64,000 nucleotides of DNA from Mytilus edulis (Eukaryota > Mollusca > Bivalvia > Mytilida > Mytilidae). The translations under genes and the position numbers were made by a program. Within the stretch, counting starts at the first letter, position 1. Each line of letters begins with the position of its first letter. The stretch covers positions 57,147,431-57,211,430 of the forward strand of contig NC_092349.1 of assembly GCF_963676685.1 (NCBI RefSeq). Reading direction: 5' to 3'. The notes beneath the pieces are model-generated. The model searched no databases, was not told the DNA's origin, and worked only from the letters and a program-made list of their open reading frames with translations. Below are positions 19,735 through 30,571 of this stretch, piece by piece.

Positions 19735-21806
19735 TATTCTAAAATTGAGAATGGAAATGAGGAATGTGTCAAAGAGACAACAACCCGACCAAATAAAAAA
19801 CAACAGCAGAGGGTCACCAAAAGGTCTTCAATGCAGCGAGAAATTCCCGCACCCGGAGGCGTCCTTCAGCTGGCCCCTAAACAAATATATACTAGTCCAG
19901 TGATAATGAACGCCATACTAATCTCCAAATTGTACACAAGAAACTAAAATTAAAATAATACAAGACTAACAAAGACCAGAGGCTCCTGACTTGGGACAGG
20001 CGCAAAAATGCGGCGGGGTTAAACATGTTTGTGAGATCTCAACCCTCCCCCTATACCTCTAACCAATGTAGTAAAGTAAACGCATAACAATATGCACATT
20101 AAAATTCAGCTCAAGAGAAATCCGAGTCTGATGTCAGAAGATGCAACCAAAGAAAATAAACAAAATGACAATAATACATAAATAACAACAGACTACTAGC
20201 AGTTAACTGACATGCCAGCTCCAGACTTCAATTAAACTGACTGAAAGATTATGATTTCATCATATGAACATCAGGCAAAATCCTTCCCGTTAGGGGTTTT
20301 CGTATCATACCATCATAACATATATGAGAAGAACATAACCCGTGTCATGCCAACAACTGTTTTTAAAAAATAATGTGATTAGTTCCGATGCAAAGACCAT
20401 ATCAGTGACTCAATATTAACGCCAAAATATGCAATCTTTAATGACTTGACAACAGTATCGTAATTATATCCCTTCTTAATAAGTCTATTTAAAGGTTTTG
20501 TAAGTTTCTGAGGTGAATACTGACACCTTTGTGCTTTATAAAGAATATTACCATAAAAAATTGGATGTGAAATACCTGAACGTATTAGAAGTCTGCATGT
20601 TGAGCTATATTTACGAATGATGTCTTTATACCGATGATAAAATTTAGTAAATGTTTTGACTAGTTTGTGATATCGAAAACCCTGGTGTAATAATTTTTCA
20701 ATAATACATAAATTTATCTCGTTAAAATCTAAAACATTGTTACATACACGAGCGAATCGTACAAGTTGAGATATATAAACACCGTAAGATGGTGACAAGG
20801 GAACGTCACCATCTAAAAACGGATAATTAACGATAGGAAATGAAAAATCATCCCTTTTATCATAAATTTTAGTATTCAGCTTTCCATTAGTGATATAGAT
20901 ATCAAGATCGAGAAAAGGGCAGTGGTCATTGTTAGTATTAGCTTTATTTAAAGTAAGTTCAACAGGATAAATTTCATTAATATACATACTGAAGTCGTCA
21001 TTATTGAGAGCCAAAATATCATCCAAATATCTAAAAGTATTATTAAATTTGTTTATCAGATGTTGTTTCGATGGGTCTTTGCTTATTTTTGTCATAAATT
21101 GTAACGCATAACAATACAAAAACAGGTCCGCAATAAGTGGTGCACAGTTAGTCCCCATTGGAATTCCGATAATCTGACGATATATGGAATCCCCAAAGCG
21201 AACAAAAATGTTATCTAGTAAAAATGCAAGGGCATACATAGTATCAAAGCATGTCCAATTAACATAGTTTTTTTGTTTATTGCTACTAAAAAATGACCTA
21301 AAAGAGTTATAAAAACATATATATTCACATTCTGATTTTTGAATGCCCATTTAATTAGGTGTGTGAATTTATTCTTAATGAGAATGTGAGGCAATGTGGT
21401 ATACAGGGTAGAAAATCAAAACTTTGAACAGATTCAAAATCACCAATATAAGCATGCAATTTATCAAGTACTTGACACTCCAAACGTAATTTATTCCACT
21501 ATTTTCGAAGGCCTTATTTGAACAATTTATTATCAGGTTTTTAATTGTACCAAGTGTGCTGGTAAGAAGAATAGACAATTTAGTAGTTGAACAATGGCTT
21601 GAAGACGAAATAAATCTATATTTGTAAGGGGTTTTGTGTAGCTTCGGAAGCCAATACATAGTTGGGACTTTCATTGTATTTGGCTCTGCTTGTAAAGCGG
21701 TGGCTAAAAGTTTATGTTTGTTACAGATTTCGTTTTCTGAAAATGGAGTCAGTTGGAATGTTGGTGAATTGGTGATTTCCTTTTTCAGAACCACTGTTTC
21801 CCAAAA
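19735..21806 (-). mobile_element. Penelope-like retroelement, minus-strand copy (5'-truncated)
   Basis: The 3' end at the left reads, on the minus strand, through 'gggttgttgtctctttgaca' to 'ccatttccattctcaatttt'. The same tail ends the plus-strand partner at 24155. The coding part is the reverse-transcriptase pseudogene at 20379-21794. The 5' end is cut at about 21800, where the plus-strand partner begins in the opposite direction, so the two form a ~2-kb-arm inverted repeat. Several stretches of the 3' UTR match base for base in reverse complement (e.g. 20265-20345 against 23545-23625). Confidence 0.75.
20379..21794 (-). pseudogene. Penelope-like reverse transcriptase, frameshifted
   Basis: Two frames carry one reverse transcriptase. 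The upstream frame (21375-21794) has the PKLHK motif (PKxHK is typical of Penelope-like elements) and the first RT blocks. The downstream frame (20379-21350) has IGIPMGTNCAPLIADLF (RT block 4), the catalytic FRYLDDILAL with Y-L-D-D, the block around PFLDLDIY, and a C-terminal part with RFARVCNNVLDFNE. The frame changes between about 21480 and 21350. No GIY-YIG endonuclease is visible after the RT, so either this family lacks it or it is lost. The N-terminal region seen in the partner copy is absent. Classification as Penelope-like rests on motifs that I recognise; RT identity itself is certain. Confidence 0.8.
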
Positions 21807-23460
21807 TTGATCGTCCTACAGATCACAAAAAAACGTTTTATTAAAATCAGATATATCAATAAAGATTTTGATTTTATAAATATTGCCGGTATTTTAAATA
21901 AATATTTCGTCAAAGAACAAATTGCTGGCTTTTTTATTCATACTGAACTCCATCTTATTTGTTATGTTTACAAAAAATATTTCCGGAAATATGTGTTTAT
22001 ATATAGCGAAGTGTGTAAAGATGTAAATATCAGTGACAATTCACCTACTTCATGTAATTACAGTAATTCCGAATACATTTATGGCCGCAGTTCCCATGTT
22101 AAAACAAGAGATCTTAACATCGTTCGTGACTGATAGTTGAAATGATTCTTCAACAAAGGACCTAAATATCGTCACCCGTCAATTATTGATTAGAATGAGT
22201 GTCGTAACATCATCCACGACTCACTCCGTACCTACAGCTCGGAATGGATAAAACGAGAAAAAGCTAACAAGAAATCATTAGATTCTTTTTTTAATCCAGG
22301 AATGAACATAGTTGAAATAAGTATAGAACATGTTAAAGAACATTTTACTCCTTACAGCAACCATAATAACCCTCTGTCTCGTATCAAACATAAGCTAAAA
22401 GAATTGGCCAAGGAATTTTTATTTGACCCTGTCTGTTTTTGATAAGGCTGCTTATAGTATCAGTAGTGTTTGTCGTAAATTGTATGTTGAGAAATGCGCG
22501 AATTCACCAACATTCCATCTGACTTCATTTTCATAAAATGACATCTGTAACAAACATAAATTAAGAGCTTTTTCTTAACAGTAGAACCATATAGAATGAA
22601 CGTTCCAACCATGAACAGGTTACCAAAGCTGCACAAAACACCTTACAAATATAGATGTATTTCGGTTTCAAGTCATTGTTCCACTACTAAACTGTCTATT
22701 CTACAAACTAGTACACTTTATACAATAAAAAACGGGTGATAAATTGTTCAAATTAGGCCTTTGAAAATAGTGGAATTAATTTCTTTTGGAGTGTCAAAAA
22801 TTTGTTGGAAGTACTTGATGAATTACTGCTTATATGGATGATTTCGAATGTGTTTTTTCTACCCTATATACAACATTGCATAATAATCTCATTAGGAAAC
22901 AAATCAAACACCTAATTAAAAGGTCATTTAAAAAGTCAGAATGCGAATATATATGTTTAAACTCTTTTACGTCATTTTAAATAACAACAAACGAAAGAGC
23001 TATGTCAATTGGACCTGCTTTGATAGTAGAAATACCCTTGATTATTTAGTAGGTAACATTTTTGTTTGCAATGGAGATTACGTATATCGTAAAGTTATCG
23101 GACTTCCAATGGGGACCAACTGTGCACCACTTATTGCGGACTTATTTCTATATTGTTATGAGTTACAATTTATGACTTAAATCAACAAAGACACATCGAA
23201 ACAACATCCGATACAAAAATTTAATAACACTTTTAGATATTTGGATGATATATTGGATCTCAATCATGACGACTTCAGTGAGTACATTAAAGAGATTTAT
23301 CCGGCTGAACTGACTTTGCATAAAGCTAATACTAACAATGAACACTGTCCTTTCCTGGGTCTTGATAATTATATAACTTTAACGGGAAGCATAATACCAA
23401 AATATATGATAAAAGAGATAATTTTTCATTTCCTATTTCTAACTTTCCATTTGTAAATGA
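21807..23460 (+). pseudogene. Penelope-like reverse transcriptase, multiply broken
   Basis: The first open stretch (21807-22133) encodes the N-terminal region of the family; the end of this stretch (SCNYSNSEYIYG...HVKTRDLNIV) resembles the conserved region just before the 'KGPKYR' block, which follows in another frame at about 22155. At 22605-22730 the PKLHKTPYKYR block appears. At 22941-23180 lies RT block 4 (GLPMGTNCAPLIADLF), ending in a stop. At 23241-23456 the YLDDILDL block sits in a third frame, starting from a degenerate FRYMDD/YLDD region. Frameshifts and stops throughout show it is dead. It preserves N-terminal sequence that the minus-strand copy has lost. Confidence 0.78.
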
Positions 23461-24155
23461 TGATGTTCCCTTGTCACCATCATATTGTGTTTATTTATCT
23501 CAATTTGTTTGATTCGTTCGTGTATGTAAACACATTTATTCTAAAACCAGTTGTGGCATGATAAGGGTTATGTTCTTCTCATATATTTTATTATGGTATG
23601 ATACTAAACCCTAACGGGAAGGATTGTGCTTGATTTTCATATGATGAAGACATAATCAGTTTAATTGAGATCTGGAGCTGGCATGTCCGTAACTACTAGT
23701 AGTTCTTTGTTAATTTATGTTTCATTGTCATTTTGCATGGTTTCTGTTGTTACCTATTGTGACATCGGACTCTTTTTTAAACTTAGTTTTACTGGGCGTA
23801 TTGCTGCCTGTTTTTTTTTTCTACATTGGCTAGAGGTATAGGGGGAGGGTTTGAGATCTCATTAAACATTTTAATCCCGTCGCATTTGTCACCTGTCCCA
23901 AGTCAGGGGCCTCTGGCTTTTGTTAGTCTTGTATGATTTTTAATTTTAGTTCATTTATATGTTTTCGAGTTTAGAATGACGTCCATTGTCCCTGAACTAG
24001 TACACAATTTTGTTTAGGGGCCAGCTGGAACCCGTCTCGGGGTACGGGATTTTCTCACTGAGTTGAAGACCCATTAGTGGCCTTTGGCTGTTTTCTGCTC
24101 TTTAGTCGGGTTGTTGTCTCTTTGACACAATCCCCATTTCCATTCTCAACTTTAT
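21807..24155 (+). mobile_element. Penelope-like retroelement, plus-strand copy (head to head with 19735-21806)
   Basis: It starts back to back with the minus-strand copy at about 21800 and extends further 5' than that copy. It runs through a broken RT (21807-23460) and a 3' UTR that is the reverse complement of the left arm. It ends with 'ccccatttccattctcaac' near 24155. The arms differ by many substitutions and indels, so the pair is not a recent perfect duplication. Confidence 0.75.
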
Positions 24156-24573
24156 TATTAAATGGAATAAAACGTATGAATTGTAAACTGTCTTTAATAA
24201 TTTTGATTGAAAGGGTGCTTAAGCACGTGGCATTTAGATGAAAATGTATAGAAGACTGATGGTGGTTAGTAAAATATCATTATTTCCTATGCAATTATGT
24301 ATATAACTATTTTGTTCATGTTTACAAATAACATTCATTTTCAGTATTAATGAATGATTTATTACGTAGACTGATTATTCTTCAAAATAAAAGAGCAACA
24401 ACCGATTTGGTAAGACTAGAAATAGGATGCTAACAACTTTTACTGTATAATACATTAATGTGAAATACTTAATGTTACTGTTCAATATAATTAATTGGGA
24501 TGAACACGTGATATTTTCAACAACTGTAAATGATAAGTTTGTTTGGCTTATAATTTTTTTTTTCGTATTTCAG

Positions 24574-24629
24574 AGACAATGGAATGTCAGACTGGATCAA
24601 AATGTCCGCCCGGAAATGGAGCACAAAAC
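24574..24629 (+). CDS. Possible optional exon of the VWA gene (Cys-containing stalk)
   Basis: After a strong polypyrimidine tract and 'tttcag', a phase-1-compatible frame encodes ETMECQTGSKCPPGNGAQN, a cysteine- and glycine-rich piece that would suit a membrane-proximal stalk. The donor candidate at 24630 ('gtatac') is weak and ends in phase 0, which does not fit the phase-1 acceptor of the transmembrane exon. If the frame is read on instead, it runs into a hydrophobic stretch and a stop at about 24693, which could be an alternative terminal exon. I am unsure it is used. Confidence 0.3.
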
Positions 24630-24699
24630 GTATACATTTTGGTTTTGACATTTACCCGTACAATTATCATCAGTTCCGTGTTATTTTATTTCTGAAAAA

Positions 24700-25850
24700 A
24701 AACTGCCTGTCAGTGAATGCTTTGCTCTGAAACAGATTAGTACAAATGCATATTACATTTCATGTTTGATGCATAAAAAAAACCACTTCTTTAATGTCTT
24801 GTATTTGTTTAACTAACAAAAATAAAACTACTAAATGAAATTGAAACTGTCAATATTAATGTTCAAGGGCATAAAGGCGATAACAGAGTGTGACACTGAA
24901 TCATAATATATCTCTATAGGTTACTTACTTTAAGATATCTTTTTTTTTTAAATAAGGTTTCTATATATACTGAAATAACTTTTAAATACGTCCTGTATTA
25001 TCTAGGGGTACAACTTTGTATGCATATTAGTATATAATACTTAGTAACACGTGTTGTTTATGAAGTTTAAAAAATCTTCATCTATGGTGTAAAATTTATT
25101 TCTTTATTGTACATGTTATAAAAATAAATAGTGGCAGAATATAAAGCATTATACTTTTAATAGTTTAAAGTGGTTTGTTTTTGTTGACATTTTACTATAA
25201 TTGATTTTTATGAAATGAAGTTGTATGTCAATATGCCATTATCCATATGCTTATTGGAGGAAATTGAAAATTGTGGCAATTAATGTATCTTCAGTGATGA
25301 TGAAGGCCAAGCTATATCATGGTCCATTACCTCATACAAACGTATACGAGCTTATATGATAAAAAAGGAACAAAATTTTTGCAAAACCCGAACAAGGCAT
25401 GAGATGTAATGTTTTTTTTAATCCCAATTTTTTTTATATAATTTTCCAACAGCAAATTTCCATGGTACAATATTCCTTTTTTCTTGCTAGTGCAGAAGTA
25501 TTGGCTACTAAGCTGGTTATATCCTTAGTTCACCAGCCGACCCTAGTGTTAGTAATACCATAATTTATACCAATCTCTGTGCCGTTCCAGGCTACGCCAC
25601 ACTACACTCAATATCAACCGCAAAAACTTCCTTAATGTTTTTTTTATCTCTAACGTATAGATTGGTTTTATTTCGATTCCAATTTAAAATTAAAATAATG
25701 AAATCAAAACCAAAAAACCAACATATGTTTTTATAAATTATGATAATATTCATGAACGCAATCGCCGTTTTTCTGTTCAAGATAAACGTTTATCAAACAA
25801 GTAAACATTACAGGTAGCAACTACTTTGTGCCGTTGTGGTCTTTTTCTGT
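24700..25850. other. Intronic sequence of the VWA gene, nothing recognised
   Basis: AT-rich with long T-runs and no supported exon. The minus-strand open frame at 25592-25780 has no recognisable domain. Confidence 0.35.
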
Positions 25851-25859
25851 ACACATTGA

Positions 25860-26175
25860 CAATTTAATGCTACAATCCCCTTCCCTTTCATGAATATGAC
25901 CTACCGAATTAGACTATTTACCGGATTTGTAATCACTTAAGCAACACGACGGGTGCCACATGTGGAGCAGGATCTGCTTACCCTTCCGGAGCACCTGAGA
26001 TCACCCCTAGTTTTTGGTGGGGTTCGTGTTGTTTATTCTTTAGTTTTCTATGTTGTGTCGTGTGTACTATTGTTTTTCTGTTTGTCTTTTTTATTTTTAG
26101 CCATGGCGTTGTCAGTTTGTTTTAGATTTATGAGTTTGACTGTCCCTTTGGTATCTTTCGTCCCTCTTTTATATC
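25860..26175 (-). repeat. Dispersed repeat family A, inverted copy
   Basis: The reverse complement carries the same ordered blocks as 108-345, including 'gggacagtcaaactcata', 'aactgacaacgccatgg', 'acaatagtacacac', 'cacgaaccccacc' and 'ggtgctccggaagggtaa', and the match extends to 'acatgtggca'. The plus-strand 95-codon ORF here is only a read-through of the repeat. Confidence 0.75.
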
Positions 26176-26464
26176 ATTTGCAACCAATATTCATGCTAAA
26201 TAAGTGGTTGCAAATTTACCTCTTCCTGAAGGAAGTATAATCTAAAAAGTCAATACGTATACTCGGTCACATATAACATGTATACGTGAAGTATTGCAAA
26301 GAACTATGTGTCGAAAATTAACATATTGTGTATAGTGTTACGTAGTATAGAACGGAACGGATATAAAATGTGGTCCAGAGATTGCCAAATTTACTGTACC
26401 AGATGTGCATTCCGCACTATGAATTTGAACATAAATACATGTCATGATGAAGATTTTGAAAATG

Positions 26465-26780
26465 TACTTGTGTTATAAAAGGGAGGCGGAAGATGCAAAG
26501 AGGCCGTTTATGGAACACAAGTTGATGGAAGCTGACAACATCATAGCAAACAACGAAAACAAAATTTCTCAAATGCTACATAAGCAACATGAAACCCACC
26601 AAATGGTGGAGACAATCTAAGGTGCTCCGAAAGGGTAAACAGTTCCTGCCAAACTAGTGTTATCTTCAGAAGTACAACTGTGGTGAAGAATCTTATTCGG
26701 TTAGGTCACAATCAAACAAAAAATGACGGGACTGTGGTTATGACAATTGAAACATATCCTTAGTAACCTTTGACACTGAT
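26465..26780 (+). repeat. Dispersed repeat family A, copy 4 (diverged)
   Basis: Blocks 'aaaagggaggcggaagatgc', 'gctgacaacatcat', 'aagcaacatgaaacccacc' and 'ggtgctccgaaagggtaaac' keep family order, but the copy has many substitutions. It is the most diverged of the four family A copies. Confidence 0.6.
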
Positions 26781-27394
26781 ATTCATAGCCGTCAACCAGC
26801 TAATGTCGAGATGATTTCAACATTACCATCATCTTAATCATTTAGGACTGAGTTGCACAAAACCTTAAATCCGATTATCCCCTGAATCAATATAACCGAC
26901 CAAATTACATTTAATCCATTTGATAAATACACCTATTGCTGCAAGATTGATCTCTAATGTTGACTGACGACACGACACGACAAGCAAAGAGTCTATCGCC
27001 AAGTATGATGACATGGAATTTAGAGATAGATTTAGATTTACAAAAGAAAAAGTGGAATGTATAACTGATATTATTGAGCTAGACTTGTGCGACCAACGCT
27101 AAGACTGTATGCTATACCTACAGAAACAAAGTTCAATTGGCCATGGTTTGTTTTGCAACTGGTAGCTCGTTGGTGATACAATGAGTTTTCATATATTCTG
27201 TGTATCTAGAGCAACCAGAAATGCCTTCAGTTCTCTTTCCAAAATTGTTTTCCATTCCATCCAGAGCTTTCCACTGGTTTAAAACACGGAGCCTTGGATC
27301 CCACCGTACAGCAAGCTATCAGGGGGCCCCACAACATTACTAGTGTAAAACCATTCAATCGGGAAACCAACGGTCTAATCTATATTAAAAAAAA

Positions 27395-27560
27395 TGAGAA
27401 ACGAGAAACACTTATAAACCAAATCAACAAACAACAACTACTGAACATCAGATTCCTGACTTAGGACAGGTGCAAACAATTGCAGCGGGATTAAACGTTT
27501 TAATGGTACCAAACCTTCTCCCTTATCTGAAGCAATAGTGTAACATAACAACATAGAAAG
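27395..27560 (-). repeat. Fragment of dispersed repeat family B, inverted
   Basis: The text 'caacaaacaacaactactga', 'ttcctgacttaggacaggtgc' and 'gcgggattaaac' is the reverse complement of the family B middle at 29135-29240 and parallels 35585-35690. Confidence 0.6.
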
Positions 27561-28949
27561 ACACACTATAAAATATCAATTGGTATGACTCAACTCAATA
27601 AAAAAAAAACGTAGTAACACAAATGAACACACACTGAACGATTACATGTGATCTATGATACAATATAAATACTAAGTTAAATAAAAAAAAGGGATGAATA
27701 ATTAAAATAAAAGTATTTGACCGCTGTGAAAAGCTAAACAATTTCAAAATAACATCAACTTAGAAAAATATTTACGTCATATTATACACATGTAAATAAA
27801 AATAATTTTGTTGTTAAATATACATTCTTCTTCTGTCTATAAACTTGCGTTTAGCAATTCCAAGAAATTTCTTGTATGTCAATAAAACTATTCTAAAACT
27901 TGGTACATGTGCGGTGAATATAAACAATAAAACTATAAAATTGGTGCTCGATAAAACTTCGTGTTCTTCATGTACAGGTGCCGGAAGTGTGATGTATATA
28001 CACAGTATAAAAGGAGAAAGGAAATAATTTTAATGTTCATAGAACGAAGAAGTGAACATTTATAGTAATTCCAAACAATCAAACCTGGTATATAAACCAG
28101 ATACAAGTTAACCTTTAATAACAAAAAAGCATTACAATTAGTATCTACAGGTCAAATAACCAAGAAAGTACGATTTGAGAGTACTCGCAATTGCTGACAG
28201 CTAGTTAAAACCCAAAACAATAAATAATAAAAAAAATCATGCATCAGAGACTAAAATCAACTAAAACACATCCCAGGGATTTAGTATTTCAACGTCATGG
28301 ACAGTCAAAGAAAACATGACTTGTGCAATGCCAAAAATAAATGTATCGACAGGCAGTAGAATAGTTAGAAGTTTACCTCTTTATAGATAAAAATGAACGT
28401 GTGTGTGTCTTTATACATCCCGTTTGAAAAGAAAACAAGTTTAGTTATGTTTTAATTTGCTGATGACAAAATCGATATTAGTGCCAATGTAAACTATATT
28501 CAAAGATTTAATTACAACATTGGTAAGATAACCTTTACTAATAAGTTTGTTTAAAGGTTAGATGAGTTTTTACGGAAAATATGTTTACCGTGCCAGGAAA
28601 TTTAGAAACGATCCTGGTAAACTTATCGATCCTTTAAATAACTTATTTTAAAAGATTACCAATTCAACACTGTAATTATATCATTGAATTATGATTTTAT
28701 TGGTATTAATTTAGATTTTGTTATCAGTAAATTAAAAGTAAACTAAATATTATTGTTATATACATATAAACACTCATGGATCTACATTCTGTCGACACCT
28801 GTATCTTTGCATCGCACAAGGTCGTGTTTTTTTTTCTGACTGTTTATGATGTCTTTACACTAAATCCATTGGATGGTGGATTTGTACTGATTGATAATTT
28901 AGTCTTAGATGGATGATTTTTTTGATAAGTTGTTAGTGGCTTTGAACTT
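27561..28949. other. Intronic sequence, with a faint RT-like remnant
   Basis: No supported exon. Around 28490-28600 the text 'cctttactaataagtttgtttaaaggtta' region resembles the minus-strand C-terminal part of the Penelope-like RT at 20450-20510, so a degraded relative may lie here. The open frame at 27845-28027 has no domain. Confidence 0.35.
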
Positions 28950-29460
28950 GCTGTCAGTAACTGCGAGTACTCTCAGATCAGTACTTAGTTTCTTTTTGTT
29001 GTTGGGATATACAAGTACCCGGCCACGGTACTATGTGTTCTTATAAGTTATATATTTCTATTAGTGTCCATCTGATGAGTAAAGCCTTTTTCAACTGATT
29101 TGTTTAGTTCGTTCTTATATTATACTGTTACACCACTCTCCCGCTAACATGTTTAACCCCGCCACATTCTGTATGTTTGTGCCTATCGCATGTCAGGAGC
29201 CTGTAATTCAGTGATTGTCGTTTGTTGATGTGTTATATATTTGTTTTTCTTTCATTTTTTTGTACGTACATTAGTTCGTTGGTTTTCTTGTTTGAATGGT
29301 TTTACATTTGTCATTTTCGGGGGATTTTATAGCTGACTATGCGGTATGGGATTTGCTCATTGTTGAAAGCCGTACTGTTACCTATAGTTGTTGATTTCTG
29401 TGACATTTGGTCTCTTGTGGAGAATTTTTTCATTGGCAATCATACCACACCTTCTTTTTT
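28950..29460 (+). repeat. Dispersed repeat family B, longest copy
   Basis: It runs from 'gcgagtactctcagatcag' through 'ccatctgatgagtaaagcc', 'cgctaacatgtttaaccccg' and 'gggattttatagctgactat' to 'ttcattggcaatcataccac'. Parts recur at 33130-33310 (sense), 35330-35700 (inverted), 27395-27560 (inverted) and 4565-4640. Its non-coding nature and mosaic copies suggest an old retroelement 3' region. Confidence 0.7.
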
Positions 29461-29784
29461 ATATTGTCTTATAAGTAAGACAAGTAATTGAGACTTAAAC
29501 ACTGTTAAAGTAGGTGTGGTTCACATTCCAATGAGATAGCAACCAAGCGATGAACATGCACAGCATAACAATTAGCAGTCGACATCTGTAGATATGGATG
29601 TGTTTGCAATATATCAAGATGTATATTTCCCAAATAATTCACTAAATGAATCGTCTAGGGTTTACATTGTATGACACCGAAAGGGATCAAACATGTTATA
29701 AAAGACATAACTTAACAATGATATTAATTATTGATTCTAAATATTATAAAAAGCTTTCATTTAATTATTTATTTTATCTTTTAG

Positions 29785-29893
29785 AAAATAACACTACCAT
29801 TATAGCAGTAGCTTCATCAGTAAATGTGTTAGGTGTGGTTGTGTGTGTGTTAGCTTTACTATTTTACTTAAAGCACAAACACATCGAAGACAA
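29785..29893 (+). CDS. VWA membrane protein, transmembrane exon
   Basis: A 109-nt exon with acceptor 'tatcttttag' and consensus donor 'gtaagt' at 29894. It enters in phase 1, matching the VWA exon donor, and leaves in phase 2. It encodes a possible N-glycosylation site (NNT), a ~22-residue hydrophobic helix (IIAVASSVNVLGVVVCVLALLF split over the segment) and a basic stop-transfer YLKHKHIEDK. This is a classic single-pass type I membrane anchor. The apparent ATG-started frame upstream from 29646 is intron read-through. Confidence 0.72.
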
Positions 29894-30327
29894 GTAAGTC
29901 TGTTCTTATATTTATATATTCATCTGACATACAATTTGGCCTATGTACTGACAATTCGTAATACTAGATTACCATACCCCTTTCAACAGTGATCAAACCC
30001 ACAATGTATAGTCTGTTATAACTCTCCATCAATCGTCATCATTAATAAATGTGAGACAAAAACAATACAACTTAGTCATAATGTCAAAATATTAAACGAC
30101 AAACAGATGTAACAGGCAGCAATCAAAGACAAGAACCATATAAGAGCTATAATAAAAAAAAATATTATAAAGTCTGCAAATAAAACAAAAATGTTTATAG
30201 TATTGTGAAGCTCATTGTTTTTTTTTTTGTTTTTTTAATTAATAGTTCTGTTAAAATGTTAAAAAGCAAATACTGTAGCTTTATACCTTGATATTGACAT
30301 AACCGTTTGAATTAATTATTTGTACAG

Positions 30328-30571
30328 GTCAAAAGTTGGTGTATACTCCGGCTGTCAACATGAAAGTGGTAAAAATGTGGACAACGGTATGTTGTCCAAT
30401 AGGGCCAAACCATTTAGAGAAAATACAATAAGCGATCTTGATGTTTACTTGAAAATGGAAGAGAAGCATCAATTAGCAGATTCGAGAATCAGCTACCACC
30501 AGAAAACCATTTCCAGAACAATTGATGATTTTGCCATAAAAAAAAACAAAAAAAAACTACAATTGTCTTAA
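30328..30571 (+). CDS. VWA membrane protein, terminal cytoplasmic exon
   Basis: After acceptor 'tttgtacag' a phase-2 frame continues the lysine codon split by the previous intron and runs 81 codons to TAA at 30569. It encodes a hydrophilic tail rich in Ser, Lys and Asp (for example SDLDVYLKMEEKHQLADS) ending in a lysine-rich stretch, KKNKKKLQLS. No known signalling motif is evident. Joining the exons at 14865, 16448, 17912, 29785 and 30328 gives 990 nt, exactly 330 codons with the stop. Confidence 0.68.

Noticed and set aside
25953..26240. 95-codon plus-strand ORF, partly hydrophobic
   Set aside because: It is read through an inverted copy of dispersed repeat family A; other copies do not keep the frame.
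29646..29897. 83-codon ORF as a complete gene from its ATG
   Set aside because: The first part is AT-rich intron sequence; splice signals define only 29785-29893 as an exon.
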